A DNA stretch of 64,000 nt from Micromonospora costi (GTDB lineage: Bacteria > Actinomycetota > Actinomycetes > Mycobacteriales > Micromonosporaceae), in NCBI RefSeq assembly GCF_003626655.1, contig NZ_RBAN01000009.1, forward strand, positions 41,182-105,181. Direction: 5' to 3'. Numbering within the stretch: the stretch's first letter is position 1; each line of letters begins with the position of its first letter. A program made the position numbers and the translations under genes. The notes under the pieces were generated by a model. It saw nothing but the letters and a program-made list of their open reading frames with translations. It did no database searches and was not told where the DNA came from. This document shows positions 10,605 to 18,322 of the stretch, piece after piece.

Positions 10605-10638
10605 GCGCCGCCCCCGGCCGGGTGGCCGGGGGCGGCGC
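10605..10638. terminator. Perfect GC-rich hairpin
   Basis: A 15-bp perfect stem (GCGCCGCCCCCGGCC with its complement) and a GGGT loop. It lies upstream of the phosphatase gene and immediately next to the 119-bp inverted-repeat element. It may end transcription in either direction; a 16-bp direct repeat (CCCTTGTCTGTCCGGC) lies just to its left at about 10550-10585. Confidence 0.5.
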
Positions 10639-10757
10639 TGGGGTGTCGGTGTGCAGGTCGCCTCTCGGCGAGTGGCGCGACGCGGCTCCAGCCGAACGGT
10701 ATTCCGCGACGGCAGTTATAGGTGAGGCCCGGGGACACTGGACACACCGACACCCCA
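10639..10757. repeat. 119-bp element bounded by perfect 15-bp inverted repeats
   Basis: TGGGGTGTCGGTGTG (10639-10653) is repeated in exact inverse at 10743-10757. The 89 bases between contain smaller stems (GTCGC with GCGAC, CGG with CCG, GGCT with AGCC). No open frame fits it. It could be a folded RNA closed by a 15-bp helix or a small non-autonomous mobile element; no flanking target duplication is seen. Confidence 0.6.
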
Positions 10758-10811
10758 CACAACGTACCCGCGTACCGCCTTGTTCCCACCTCAAGCCGGG
10801 CCCGGATACGC

Positions 10812-10849
10812 CGCTGGCCGGCACCCCGTGTGTGGGGTGCCGGCCAGCG
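10812..10849 (-). terminator. Strong terminator of the cell-wall hydrolase-like gene
   Basis: CGCTGGCCGGCACCCC and its exact complement form a 16-bp stem with a GTGTGT loop, 21 bases past the stop codon at 10871. Confidence 0.8.
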
Positions 10850-10870
10850 TGTTGTTCATGTGTGTGGTTG

Positions 10871-11464
10871 TCAGCTGTTCCAGTGCTGGGCGACCAGGTC
10901 GGCGGCCTGCTGCTCCCACTGCGCGTACGCGTCGGGGTAGGCCGACACCTGCACCGTCTGCGCGGCGTCGGTCAGCGGCATGTTCTGCCAGCCGTCGACC
11001 TGCTTGAGGCCCTTCTGGAACGCCATGGTCGAGTAGATCGGGTCGGTGATCTGCTCCGGGGTGCCCCAGCCCGAGCTCGGGCGCTGCTGGAACAGGCCCA
11101 GCGAGTCGTGGTCGTTGGCGTCACCCAGGTGACCCAGGTTCTCCAGCTTCGACTCCTGCAGGCTCGTGGCGATCGAGATGACCGCGGCCCGCTCGTCCAG
11201 GCCCGACTTCTTCGTCGCCGCGATGATCGCCTTGACGTTCGCGGTCTGCTCGTCGTTCAGGGTGATGTGCGACTGGTTGCCCTGCGTGCCGTGGGGGATG
11301 AGCTTGGCCTTGTCCACGGTCGGCTTGTCCGACTGCACGACGGCAACGGGCTTCAGGTCGTGGGTGGGGGTGGCGGCGTGGGCGGCGATGGGGCCGGAGG
11401 CGACACCACCGGCGAACGCCAGACCAGCGATACCGAGCACGCTCTTACGCAGCATGGTGTTCAT
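10871..11464 (-). CDS. Secreted lysozyme/transglycosylase-like cell-wall protein
   Basis: Exported protein of 197 residues. ATG at 11464 follows GAGGAG by 7 bases. A signal peptide (LRKSVLGIAGLAFAGGVASG, cleavage after AHAA) is followed by a short linker and a compact domain with ALQES-type and LFQQRPSSGWGTPEQ motifs (here SLQESKLENL, SLGLFQQRP) and AYPDAYAQWEQQAADL at the end. This is the lysozyme-like domain common in actinobacterial secreted wall hydrolases; the Glu of LQES is the likely catalytic residue. Such genes often carry a c-di-AMP riboswitch, but the leader here does not show a convincing one. It probably acts in wall turnover or spore growth. Confidence 0.78.
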   Translation of the reverse strand: MNTMLRKSVLGIAGLAFAGGVASGPIAAHAATPTHDLKPVAVVQSDKPTVDKAKLIPHGTQGNQSHITLNDEQTANVKAIIAATKKSGLDERAAVISIATSLQESKLENLGHLGDANDHDSLGLFQQRPSSGWGTPEQITDPIYSTMAFQKGLKQVDGWQNMPLTDAAQTVQVSAYPDAYAQWEQQAADLVAQHWNS

Positions 11465-11643
11465 CGAAAGCTCCTCGGGGGTGAGACACCCGCCACGCCG
11501 TCGGGGGACGGCGAGCGGGTGCGAGCACCAACAGGCGCCCAAACGAAAAGGGGGGAAAGGTCTTGGGGGTTCCGGGGCGGCCATAGGGGGGTTGGCCTGC
11601 GCCCGGGGGTTCCGGCGCAACGGGTGGGCGGGTGCTCCACCGC

Positions 11644-11830
11644 GCCGGGTCCGTCTGCAACGACCGGCGGCCCACCATCATTCCCGGGGCCATGCACTCC
11701 GGCCGGGTCCACGTTTAACGACCGGGGCTCCGCGATCATTCCGCAGGCCCTCATGCGGCCGGGTCCGTGTCTAACGACCGGCGGCCCGCCATCATTCCCG
11801 GGGCCATGTGCTCGGCCCGGCGTCCTGGCG
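11644..11830. repeat. 56-58-bp tandem repeat, three copies plus a decayed fourth
   Basis: Units begin with GCCGGGTCC at 11644, 11702 and 11758 and share an AACGACCGGCGGCCC core followed by ATCATTCC and GGCC. A fourth, weaker unit begins near 11815 (GCCCGGCGTCC). The unit length is not a multiple of three throughout and the frames are broken, so it is probably not coding. It lies 180-370 bases upstream of the secreted cell-wall protein. Confidence 0.75.
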
Positions 11831-12018
11831 GGGTGGTTCCTCAGCCGTCGGGCATAGTCAACGCCCCCGACCCGCCGACGATTCCGGCCCCGGGATGCCA
11901 CCGGTCACACCCACAAACCACCCACACCACCCAGCCCGCCACGAGCCACCGACCGGCAATCGGCCCGCCCGCCGCGCCCAGGTCGCACGCGCGCGGCCGC
12001 CGATCTCCTCACGAGCGT

Positions 12019-12054
12019 GATGCCTCAGAGGCATACATATGCCTCTGAGGCATC
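12019..12054. promoter_or_regulatory. Double palindrome of ATGCCTC/GAGGCAT half-sites
   Basis: GATGCCTCAGAGGCAT (12019-12034) and its exact complement (12039-12054) are separated by ACAT. Each arm is itself a dyad (ATGCCTC, one base, GAGGCAT), so four half-sites stand in a row, with a fifth ATGCCTC at about 12070. This pattern suits a multimeric repressor or a cruciform better than a terminator, since no gene ends close by. Confidence 0.6.
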
Positions 12055-12126
12055 GCCTCACGGCCGGAGATGCCTCGCCGTCGGCGCGCTAACCGGGCAC
12101 ACGCCCCAAACCCGCCGCACGGAACC

Positions 12127-12210
12127 GGTGATCGACTCGACATCCTGGAAGTCGCGGTGTCCACCGCATCCGGACACCGCGACATACACGCAACCCGTGT
12201 CGATCATGGC
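12127..12210 (-). repeat. Dispersed repeat R1, module 1 (inverted copy)
   Basis: Reads TGATCGACTCGACATCC, later GAAGTCGCGGTGTCCACC, and ends GTGTCGATCA. This is the reverse complement of module 1 of the two copies at 60122 and 60395, with several changes. It can fold into a long hairpin through the CGCGGTGTCC/GGACACCGCG arms. Confidence 0.75.
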
Positions 12211-12378
12211 CCTCACGCAGCCGGCCGGCCCCCAGCGAACCCCCGGGCGAGCCGGCGAGCCGGGGCGCCCACAGCGGCGGGGCGCATGCAGGCCGGCGCG
12301 CATACATGCCGGCGCGCGCAGACGAGCCGAAGCGCGCAGGGAGGCCGGGGGCCGGCCATGAAAGGCATGATCCCCACC

Positions 12379-12446
12379 AGATCGCCGATATGGCGGTGTC
12401 CCAGCCGCCTCGACCCGGGCGTATCGGCGAAACGGAGTCGATCAAG
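12379..12446 (-). repeat. Dispersed repeat R1, module 2 (inverted copy)
   Basis: AGATCGCCGATATGGCGGTG, then GGGACAC-type sequence on the other strand, ends in CGGAGTCGATCA, matching in reverse the second hairpin module of the 60-kb copies (TGATCGACTCCCTTTCGCC). Here the two modules are 170 bases apart rather than adjacent. Confidence 0.7.
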
Positions 12447-12472
12447 CGCGCGAGGGCGTGACCTCGTACGTC

Positions 12473-13117
12473 TCAGGTGCCCAGGTAGCGGAGGATCGCG
12501 AGCACCCGGCGGCTGTAGCCCACCGCATACGACAGGTCGAGCTTGTCGAAGATGGCGTTGACGTGCTTCTCCACGGCGCTGAGCGACACGTGCAGCCGCT
12601 CGGCGATCGCCGCGTTCGTGTGGCCCTGCGCCATGTGGTGCAGGACGTCCCGTTCGCGCGGCGTGAGCCGGGTGAGTGGGTCCGTACGGTCGGAGCCCGC
12701 GACCACCTGGCGGACCACCTCCGGGTCGAGGGCGGTGGACCCGGCGGCCACCCGGTCCAGCGCGTCGAGGAAGTCGTCGACCTGCGCGACCCGGTCCTTG
12801 AGCAGGTAGCCGACGCCTTCCGGCCGGTCGGCGAGCAGTCGGCTCGCGTACCTCTTCTCGACGTACTGGGACAGCACGAGGACGCCGACGTCGGGCCGGC
12901 GGCGGCGGATCTCGAGCGCCGCGCGCAGACCGTCGTCGGTGTGGGTGGGCGGCATCCGTACGTCGGTGACGACAACGTCGGGTGGCTCCCGGTCGACGGC
13001 CTCGACGAGGTCGTCGGCGGTGCCGACGGCGGCCACAACCTGGTGGCCCTCGTCGGCGAGCAGCCGGACCAGCCCTTCCCGCAGCAGCGTCGAGTCTTCG
13101 GCGAGCGTTATCCGCAC
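12473..13117 (-). CDS. NarL/LuxR-family response regulator
   Basis: DNA-binding response regulator of 214 residues. Receiver domain: VRITLAEDSTLLREGL with acidic pocket ED, phospho-acceptor Asp in VVVTDVRMPP, and Lys in GYLLKDRV. C-terminal LuxR-type HTH: LTPRERDVLHHMAQG and the recognition helix IAERLHVSLSAVEKHVNAIF. The GTG at 13117 overlaps the end of the histidine kinase gene by 10 bp, so the two are coupled and form a two-component system. Long upstream extensions of the frame are excluded because they would cover the kinase catalytic domain. Confidence 0.92.
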   Translation of the reverse strand: MRITLAEDSTLLREGLVRLLADEGHQVVAAVGTADDLVEAVDREPPDVVVTDVRMPPTHTDDGLRAALEIRRRRPDVGVLVLSQYVEKRYASRLLADRPEGVGYLLKDRVAQVDDFLDALDRVAAGSTALDPEVVRQVVAGSDRTDPLTRLTPRERDVLHHMAQGHTNAAIAERLHVSLSAVEKHVNAIFDKLDLSYAVGYSRRVLAILRYLGT

Positions 13118-14244
13118 GGCAGCTCCGCCGTCACGGTCGTGGGTCCGCCGACCGGGCTGTCCACGTGGAGCCGACCGTCGAGCGCGGCGACACGGCGAGC
13201 CAGACCGGACAGGCCCCGCCCGGAGAGGTCGGCGCCGCCGGCGCCGTCGTCGCGCACCCGCATCCGGACCTGCCCCTCCCCCGCCTCGATCTCGATGGTG
13301 ACGAGGGTAGCGGCGGCGTGTTTCGCGGCGTTGGTGAGCGCCTCGCAGGCCACGAAGTAGAGCACCGTCTCGGTCTGCCGGTCGGGGCGGGTCGGCAGGT
13401 CGCACCGGATCCGCACCGGCACGGCGGAACGCTGCGCCACCATGCCGAGCACCTCTCCGAGTTCGCTGTCCTCCAGCGCGGACGGGTAGACCCGGAAGGC
13501 CACCTCCCGGAGTTCCTCGACCGCCCGCTGGACGTCTTCGTGGGCCTGGGTGATGAGGGCGTACGTCCGCTCGGTGTCCCGGCTGCGCCGGGCCCGCCCG
13601 AGGAGCATGCCGAGTGCGACCAGCCGCTGTTGCAGCCCGTCGTGCAGGTCGCGCTCGATCCGCTGGCGCTCGGCGTCCACGGCGGCGATGACCCCGGCCC
13701 GTGTGGTGGCCAGTTCCCGGACGCGCGCCTCCAGCGCCGCGCGGGTGCCCCGGCCGAGCAGTGACCGGGCGAGCCGGAGGTCCAGGGCGCCCACGCTGGC
13801 GATGGCCTGCACGTTGAGCAGCAGCAGGATCGCGCCGATGAGCACCTGGAGCAGGAAGTCCGTCACGGTCACGTCACCGCGCAGCGCGGCGGACAGCAGG
13901 ATCCAGGCGAGCACCACGCCGATCGCCAGCACCCCGAACGCCAGTGCCCCGAGCAGGCCGGGCAGTAGCCGGGCCGCCAGGTAGCCGACCTCGCGCCCCC
14001 CGGTCGTACGCCCCGGCGGCAGTTCGTCGCCGGCGCCCAGCAGCCGGGCGAGCCGGCGGCGTTCGAGCCGGACGAGCGTCGCGGCGTACCCCCTGACGGC
14101 GGCGCCAAGCCGGCGCCGGGCCGGCGGCACGAGCGCGGCCCCGGCGCCGGCGACGGCGGCGACGAGCAGGAAGACCAGGTCGGCGAGGGCGGTGAGGACC
14201 CCGAGGGCGACGCCGAGGACGACGCGTCCGGTGGGCAGGGTCAA
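13108..14244 (-). CDS. Sensor histidine kinase, HisKA_3 (NarX/DesK) type
   Basis: Membrane sensor kinase of 378 residues, partner of the downstream regulator. A TTG start at 14244 overlaps the DedA stop (TTGA). Four hydrophobic segments occur in the first 160 residues (VVLGVALGVLTALADLVFLL; a pair around LLPGLLGALAFGVLAIGVVL; LLQVLIGAILLLLNV). The phospho-acceptor His is in ERDLHDGLQQRL, the N box in CEALTNAAKHA and the G box in DDGAGGADLSGRGLSGL. There is no extracellular ligand domain, so it probably senses membrane or wall state. Lying with DedA it may report on membrane lipid disturbance (inference). Confidence 0.9.
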   Translation of the reverse strand: MTLPTGRVVLGVALGVLTALADLVFLLVAAVAGAGAALVPPARRRLGAAVRGYAATLVRLERRRLARLLGAGDELPPGRTTGGREVGYLAARLLPGLLGALAFGVLAIGVVLAWILLSAALRGDVTVTDFLLQVLIGAILLLLNVQAIASVGALDLRLARSLLGRGTRAALEARVRELATTRAGVIAAVDAERQRIERDLHDGLQQRLVALGMLLGRARRSRDTERTYALITQAHEDVQRAVEELREVAFRVYPSALEDSELGEVLGMVAQRSAVPVRIRCDLPTRPDRQTETVLYFVACEALTNAAKHAAATLVTIEIEAGEGQVRMRVRDDGAGGADLSGRGLSGLARRVAALDGRLHVDSPVGGPTTVTAELPCG

Positions 14245-15050
14245 CGCGCCCCGCCGTGGTCGTCGCCCCAGCCACCACTCCGGTAGAGGGTGCCCCGCCC
14301 GCTCGGGTCCGGCCCGACCATCGTGCCGGTCTCGCCGGGTCCGGTGGGCTGCTCCGCTCCCCCGGCGGCCCGGCGGGCCCGGCGCAGGCGGGAGATCACG
14401 AACCAGCCGACGGCCGCCACGCAGACGACGATGACGACGTTCTGCAACGTGCCGACGTACCCCTCGACGAGGTGCCAGTTGTCGCCGAGCAGGTAGCCGG
14501 CGAGTACGAACGTGGTGTTCCAGATCAGGCTGCCGAGCGTGGTGTAGAGGGCGAAGATGCCGAGTGGCATGCGCTCCACGCCGGCCGGTATGGAGATCAG
14601 GCTCCGGAAGATCGGAATCATCCGCCCGAAGAAGACGGCCTTGACGCCGTGCCGGACGAACCACGCCTCGGTCCGGTCCACGTCGCTGAGCTTCACCAGC
14701 GGCAGCCGGGACACGACGGCCCGCATCCGGTCGCGGCCCAGCGTCGCGCCGATGCCGTAGAGGGCCAGGGCCCCCAGGAGGGAACCGAGGGTGGTCCAGA
14801 AGATCGCGCCGACCACGCTCATCCGCCCCTGACCGGCGACGAACCCGGCCAACGGCAGGATCACCTCGCTCGGGATCGGCGGGAAGAGGTTCTCCAGCGC
14901 CACGGCGAGGCCGGCTCCCGGCCCACCCAGTCTCTCGACCAGGTCGGTGACGTAGCCGACCACTCCGCCCTGCGGCGGTTCGGCGTCCGCCGCGAGGCTT
15001 CCCGTGGGGAGGTTACCCATGGCGAGGAGGACGTGAGCGGTACGAATCAT
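14241..15050 (-). CDS. DedA-family membrane protein
   Basis: Polytopic inner-membrane protein of about 269 residues from the VTT/DedA family, members of which move polyprenyl or phospholipid carriers across the membrane. Family motifs are present: ENLFPPIPSEVILPLAGF early and FFGRMIPIFRSLISIPAG (the GRMIP..R signature) in the middle, then SLIWNTTFVLAGYLLG. It leads the operon with the histidine kinase and regulator, with 4-bp overlap to the kinase. Start uncertain between GTG 15059, ATG 15050 and ATG 15020; 15050 is used. The C-terminus is a hydrophilic Gly-rich tail. Confidence 0.88.
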   Translation of the reverse strand: MIRTAHVLLAMGNLPTGSLAADAEPPQGGVVGYVTDLVERLGGPGAGLAVALENLFPPIPSEVILPLAGFVAGQGRMSVVGAIFWTTLGSLLGALALYGIGATLGRDRMRAVVSRLPLVKLSDVDRTEAWFVRHGVKAVFFGRMIPIFRSLISIPAGVERMPLGIFALYTTLGSLIWNTTFVLAGYLLGDNWHLVEGYVGTLQNVVIVVCVAAVGWFVISRLRRARRAAGGAEQPTGPGETGTMVGPDPSGRGTLYRSGGWGDDHGGAR

Positions 15051-15156
15051 GGGCCCCACGCTACGAACCGAACCTGGGAGGCGACCATGAGGCCGTCCTC
15101 CCGGTCCGACGGCGAGACCGCAGCGCGCGGGGTGCGGAAAACCCCACCCCGTCGCC

Positions 15157-15225
15157 GATCATGCAGTCGTGGTGGCCGTTCTGTCCGCGTCCACGGCCTT
15201 TGCGGGGCACCACAACTGCATGATC
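15157..15225. repeat. Dispersed hairpin repeat R2, copy 1
   Basis: GATCATGCAGTCGTGGTG (15157-15174) pairs with CACCACAACTGCATGATC (15208-15225) with one mismatch, forming an 18-bp stem with a 33-base loop. The same arms recur at 20537-20605 with a different loop. It lies 40 bases beyond the Ser/Thr kinase stop and could end its transcription. Confidence 0.85.
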
Positions 15226-15267
15226 GACGCAGCCGGGGGCGGGGCGGGCCGGGGCGGGGCAACGGGG

Positions 15268-16728
15268 TCAGCCGTTGTTGCGGCTTGAGGAGACGTCCAG
15301 ACGGTCCAGGAGGTCGTCGAGTCGCTCGCCGACGTCCGACGAGAGGCGGTCCCGCTCGACGGCCTCGGCGATGCGCTCGCGCAGGTCCTCGACCCGCTTG
15401 TCCCGGTCCTTCGGCTTGCCCCGGAACAGGTCGGTGAGGTCGTTCCGCAGGTCCTCGACGGTGCGCCGGTCGATCTCGTCCTGCGCCTGGGCCTGCGCGA
15501 GGATCGCGACGAACTGGGTGGCGAGCTGCTGCAGACTGATCGGGCCGGGCTCCGCGGTGGTCGGTGACGGTGCCGCGCTGGTCGGGGGCGGGGTGTCGGG
15601 CGCCGCGGTCGAGGGCGGCGGGGTCCACGTCCCCGTCGTCGGGCCGGCCACCGACGGCGTGCCCCCGCCCTGGTCGCCGAGGTTCAGCATCACACCGAGA
15701 CCGACGAGGAGCACCAGACCGGCGGCCACCAGCGCGGCGATCGGGCCACGGGACCGCCGGCGCGGGCGGCGGGGCACGACGGCCGGCCGCGGGGTGACCG
15801 GCGCGCGGTCGACGAGGGTGGGCGGCTGCGGCGGTGCGACGGCCGCACGCCCGGCCGGCCGGGGCGGCACGACGGTGGTGGGCGGGTCGGCCGGCCCGAC
15901 GGCGCCGAACCGGGTGGCGAGCTGGGCGGCGGTGGGCCGGCGGGCGGGGTCGGCGGCCAGGCAGGCGAGCGTGAGGTCGGCGATGTCGGCGGGCAGGCCG
16001 GCGATCCGCAGTGGCGGCACCGGCGTACGCCGCTCGTGGACCTCGAGGGCGTCCTCCCAGCTCTGCACGGGCAGCGGCGCCCGCCCGGCGAGCGTGCGGT
16101 AGAGCAGCGCGCCGAGGGCGTACACGTCGCTGGCCGGGTCGGGTGGCCCCGCGGACAACCGTTCCGGGGCGAAGTACGCGGGCGTGCCCATGAGCGGCTC
16201 GCCGGTCTGCCCGGCCAGCGGGTGGTGCGGGCCGGCGAGCGCGGCGATACCGAAGTCCAGCACCTTGGCGCCGGTCTCGGTGAGCATGACGTTGCCCGGC
16301 TTGATGTCGCGGTGCACCACGCCGATGCGGTGGGCGGCCGCGAGCGCGCTGGCGACCTGCCCGGCCACCCGGACGGCCTCGCGCCACGGGAGCGGGCCGC
16401 CGGCCAGCCGGTCGGCGAGGTTGTGGCCGTCGACCAGCTCCATGACGAGGTACGGCACGACCTCGCCACCGGCGAGCGTCGCCTCGCCGTAGTCGTACAC
16501 CTGGGTGATGTGTGGGTGGGTCAGCCGGGCGGCGGCGCGGGCCTCGCGCTGGATGGTGGCCCGCAGCTGCGGGTCGGTGGCGAGCTGCGCGGCGAGCGCC
16601 TTGACCGCGACGGGGCGGCCGAGCACCTCGTCCTCGGCACGCCACACCTCGGACATCCCGCCGAGGCCGATGCGCTCGTGCAGGACGTACCGGTCGTGCA
16701 GCCGGAGGGTGGATGCGAACGGCGACAT
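15268..16728 (-). CDS. Membrane Ser/Thr protein kinase (PknB family)
   Basis: Hanks-type kinase of 486 residues. Kinase domain at residues 1-270: glycine loop GLGGMSEVW, Lys in VAVKAL, catalytic loop HRDIKPGNVM, DFG, and APE as FAPERL with the activation segment GTPAY. A Pro-rich linker and one membrane helix (IAALVAAGLVLLVGLGVML) follow; the outer part is Pro/Thr-rich and ends in a charged, coiled-coil-like region (EDLRERIAEAVERDRL). There are no PASTA repeats, so it does not read muropeptides in the PknB manner. The ATG at 16728 is favoured over 16767. The R2 hairpin follows its stop. Confidence 0.92.
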   Translation of the reverse strand: MSPFASTLRLHDRYVLHERIGLGGMSEVWRAEDEVLGRPVAVKALAAQLATDPQLRATIQREARAAARLTHPHITQVYDYGEATLAGGEVVPYLVMELVDGHNLADRLAGGPLPWREAVRVAGQVASALAAAHRIGVVHRDIKPGNVMLTETGAKVLDFGIAALAGPHHPLAGQTGEPLMGTPAYFAPERLSAGPPDPASDVYALGALLYRTLAGRAPLPVQSWEDALEVHERRTPVPPLRIAGLPADIADLTLACLAADPARRPTAAQLATRFGAVGPADPPTTVVPPRPAGRAAVAPPQPPTLVDRAPVTPRPAVVPRRPRRRSRGPIAALVAAGLVLLVGLGVMLNLGDQGGGTPSVAGPTTGTWTPPPSTAAPDTPPPTSAAPSPTTAEPGPISLQQLATQFVAILAQAQAQDEIDRRTVEDLRNDLTDLFRGKPKDRDKRVEDLRERIAEAVERDRLSSDVGERLDDLLDRLDVSSSRNNG

Positions 16729-16947
16729 GGGAGTCCAGTGTGCCTGCCTCGCGTGGTCACCCACCACCCGCCGCGCCCGTTTGCGGCGCCGGCCGGCCCG
16801 TCCGTGCCCGGATGGCCGGTTACCGCGTCAGCCGTCCGGGGCACGCAGGGCGCTGCGGGCCGGACGGGAAGGCGGGGCGCCGGGGGCCGGACGGGAACGC
16901 GGGGCGGCGCGGGCCGGATGCGGCGCCGGCCGCCCGGGGTGGACCGA

Positions 16948-17151
16948 TCAGGAGCAGCGGGGCGCGGACGGGACGGGCCGGGGCTGGATGCGGTCGGCGA
17001 GGCGGCGCAGGGCGCCGGCCGCGGCCAGCCGCGTGGGCGCGAGCCGAGCCGGTCGGGGGTGCTCGGCGCGCACCGGCGCGTCGGGCCGGGCCGAGTTGAC
17101 GTGCCGGGTGACGGCGTCGATCGCGGTGACGAAGCCGGTGGCGCTTTCCAT
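16948..17151 (-). CDS. Small uncharacterised protein coupled to the LacI gene
   Basis: A 67-residue protein (MESATGFVTAIDAVTRHV, then an Arg/Ala/Pro-rich tail with GALRRLADRI) starting 2 bp after the LacI-family stop; no known family is recognised. The tight coupling and the amphipathic N-terminal helix suggest a real gene. The 220 bases beyond it, before the kinase start, hold a short imperfect direct repeat (GGGCCGGACGGGAA, about 16855-16900) and no gene. Confidence 0.5.
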   Translation of the reverse strand: MESATGFVTAIDAVTRHVNSARPDAPVRAEHPRPARLAPTRLAAAGALRRLADRIQPRPVPSAPRCS

Positions 17152-17153
17152 GG

Positions 17154-18221
17154 TCAACTCCTCGGGACGGGTCCGGTGGAGGTCCGGACGACGAGTTCGG
17201 TGGGCAGCAGAATGTGGCCGGCATCGGGGTCGGCGGGTGGGTCGAGCAGCAGTTCGGCGGCGAGGCGCCCCCTCTCCTCGGCCGGTTGGCGCACGGTGGT
17301 GAGGCCCGCCGCGGCGGCCTCGGCGATGTCGTCGAAGCCGGTGACCGAGATCGGCGGATGCCCGGCGTGCTGCGGCCCCGCCAGGGCGTCGAGAGCACCG
17401 AGGGCGAGCACGTCGGAGCAGGCCAGTACGGCGGTCGGCGGGTCGGGCCGGTCGAGCAGGCCGGCGACCGCCGCGGCGGCGGCCGGGCGGCTGTTGCCGC
17501 GCGCGGTGAGCACTGTCAGGTCCGGCCAGGCCACGCCGACCTCGGCGAACGCGTCGGCGAAGCCCGCGAGCCGGTCGTGGGTGGTGGGGCGTGGCACGAC
17601 GTCGACGGTGGGCAGCCGCAGCGGACCGGACGGGGCGTCGGGTAGCACGGTGTCGCCGAGCAGGGCGACGCGCCGGTGGCCGAGCGCCGCGACGTGCGCG
17701 GCGATCCCCCTCGCGGCGGCCCGCTCGTCGATGCCGACGTACCGGATGTCGCGGCCGGCGGCGCCCAGGCGGGAGGCCGTGGTGACGAACGGCAGTCCGC
17801 GGTCGCGGATGGCGTCCAGGGCCCACGTCTCGTCGCCGACGCAGTAGACGCAGAAACCGTCGACCGCCGCGTTCTCCACGGCCGTGCGGGCGTCGGCGGA
17901 GGACTCGGACAGGGGCACGAGCAGCAGGCTCGTGCCGTGCCGCTCGGCCGCCGCGCTGACGCCGGCGAGGAAGCGGACCGCGAAGGGGTCGGTGAAGGCG
18001 TACGACAGCTGCGAGGTGAACAGCACGCCGATGGCGCCCACGAAGCCGCGGCGCAGTGACCGGGCCGTCGGGTTGGGGCCGGGGTAGCCGATCGCCTTGG
18101 CCGTGTCGAGGATCCGCTGCCGCAGGGCGGCCGAGAGCTGGTCGGGGCGGGCGTACGCGTTGGACACGGTGCTGCGCGAGACGCCGACCGCGTCGGCCAC
18201 GGCCTGGAGGGTGGGCTTCAC
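17154..18221 (-). CDS. LacI-family transcriptional regulator (second)
   Basis: Repressor of 355 residues: N-terminal HTH LQAVADAVGVSRSTVSNAYA, then a sensor domain with GHRRVALLGD, PTAVLACSDVLALGALDAL and the VTGFDDIAEA landmark. The GTG start at 18221 leaves the HTH at the very N-terminus, as normal. Two copies of its probable operator lie 12-40 bases upstream, so it likely represses itself. No sugar gene is nearby; the only coupled gene is the small protein downstream, so its target regulon lies elsewhere. Confidence 0.88.
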   Translation of the reverse strand: MKPTLQAVADAVGVSRSTVSNAYARPDQLSAALRQRILDTAKAIGYPGPNPTARSLRRGFVGAIGVLFTSQLSYAFTDPFAVRFLAGVSAAAERHGTSLLLVPLSESSADARTAVENAAVDGFCVYCVGDETWALDAIRDRGLPFVTTASRLGAAGRDIRYVGIDERAAARGIAAHVAALGHRRVALLGDTVLPDAPSGPLRLPTVDVVPRPTTHDRLAGFADAFAEVGVAWPDLTVLTARGNSRPAAAAAVAGLLDRPDPPTAVLACSDVLALGALDALAGPQHAGHPPISVTGFDDIAEAAAAGLTTVRQPAEERGRLAAELLLDPPADPDAGHILLPTELVVRTSTGPVPRS

Positions 18222-18232
18222 CGATCCCCCTC

Positions 18233-18260
18233 TGTATCGATTCAGAACTGTATCGATTCA
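18233..18260. promoter_or_regulatory. Twin LacI-type operators
   Basis: TGTATCGATTCA occurs at 18233-18244 and 18249-18260, 16 bp apart. Each is a near-palindrome around ATCGAT with TG/CA ends. They lie directly upstream of the LacI gene start, consistent with autorepression by adjacent dimers. Confidence 0.75.
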
Positions 18261-18322
18261 GAGACTAGCGGGACGCGTCGACACGCGTCAACACGAAAGA
18301 GCGCCGGAACCGGTCCGGCCGC

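Larger units (their letters stand above)
11465..12472. other. Gene-free repeat-rich intergenic region
   Basis: About 1 kb without a credible gene. It holds the leader of the cell-wall protein, three to four 57-bp tandem repeats, a double palindrome of ATGCCTC half-sites, and two modules of a dispersed repeat also found near 60.1-60.6 kb. Open frames here are Arg/Pro/Gly-rich and follow the repeats. Confidence 0.7.

Noticed and set aside
11465..11640. c-di-AMP (ydaO-type) riboswitch before the cell-wall protein
   Set aside because: The leader has GGAACCCCC stretches but not the conserved core and order of the ydaO aptamer as far as I can align it by eye.
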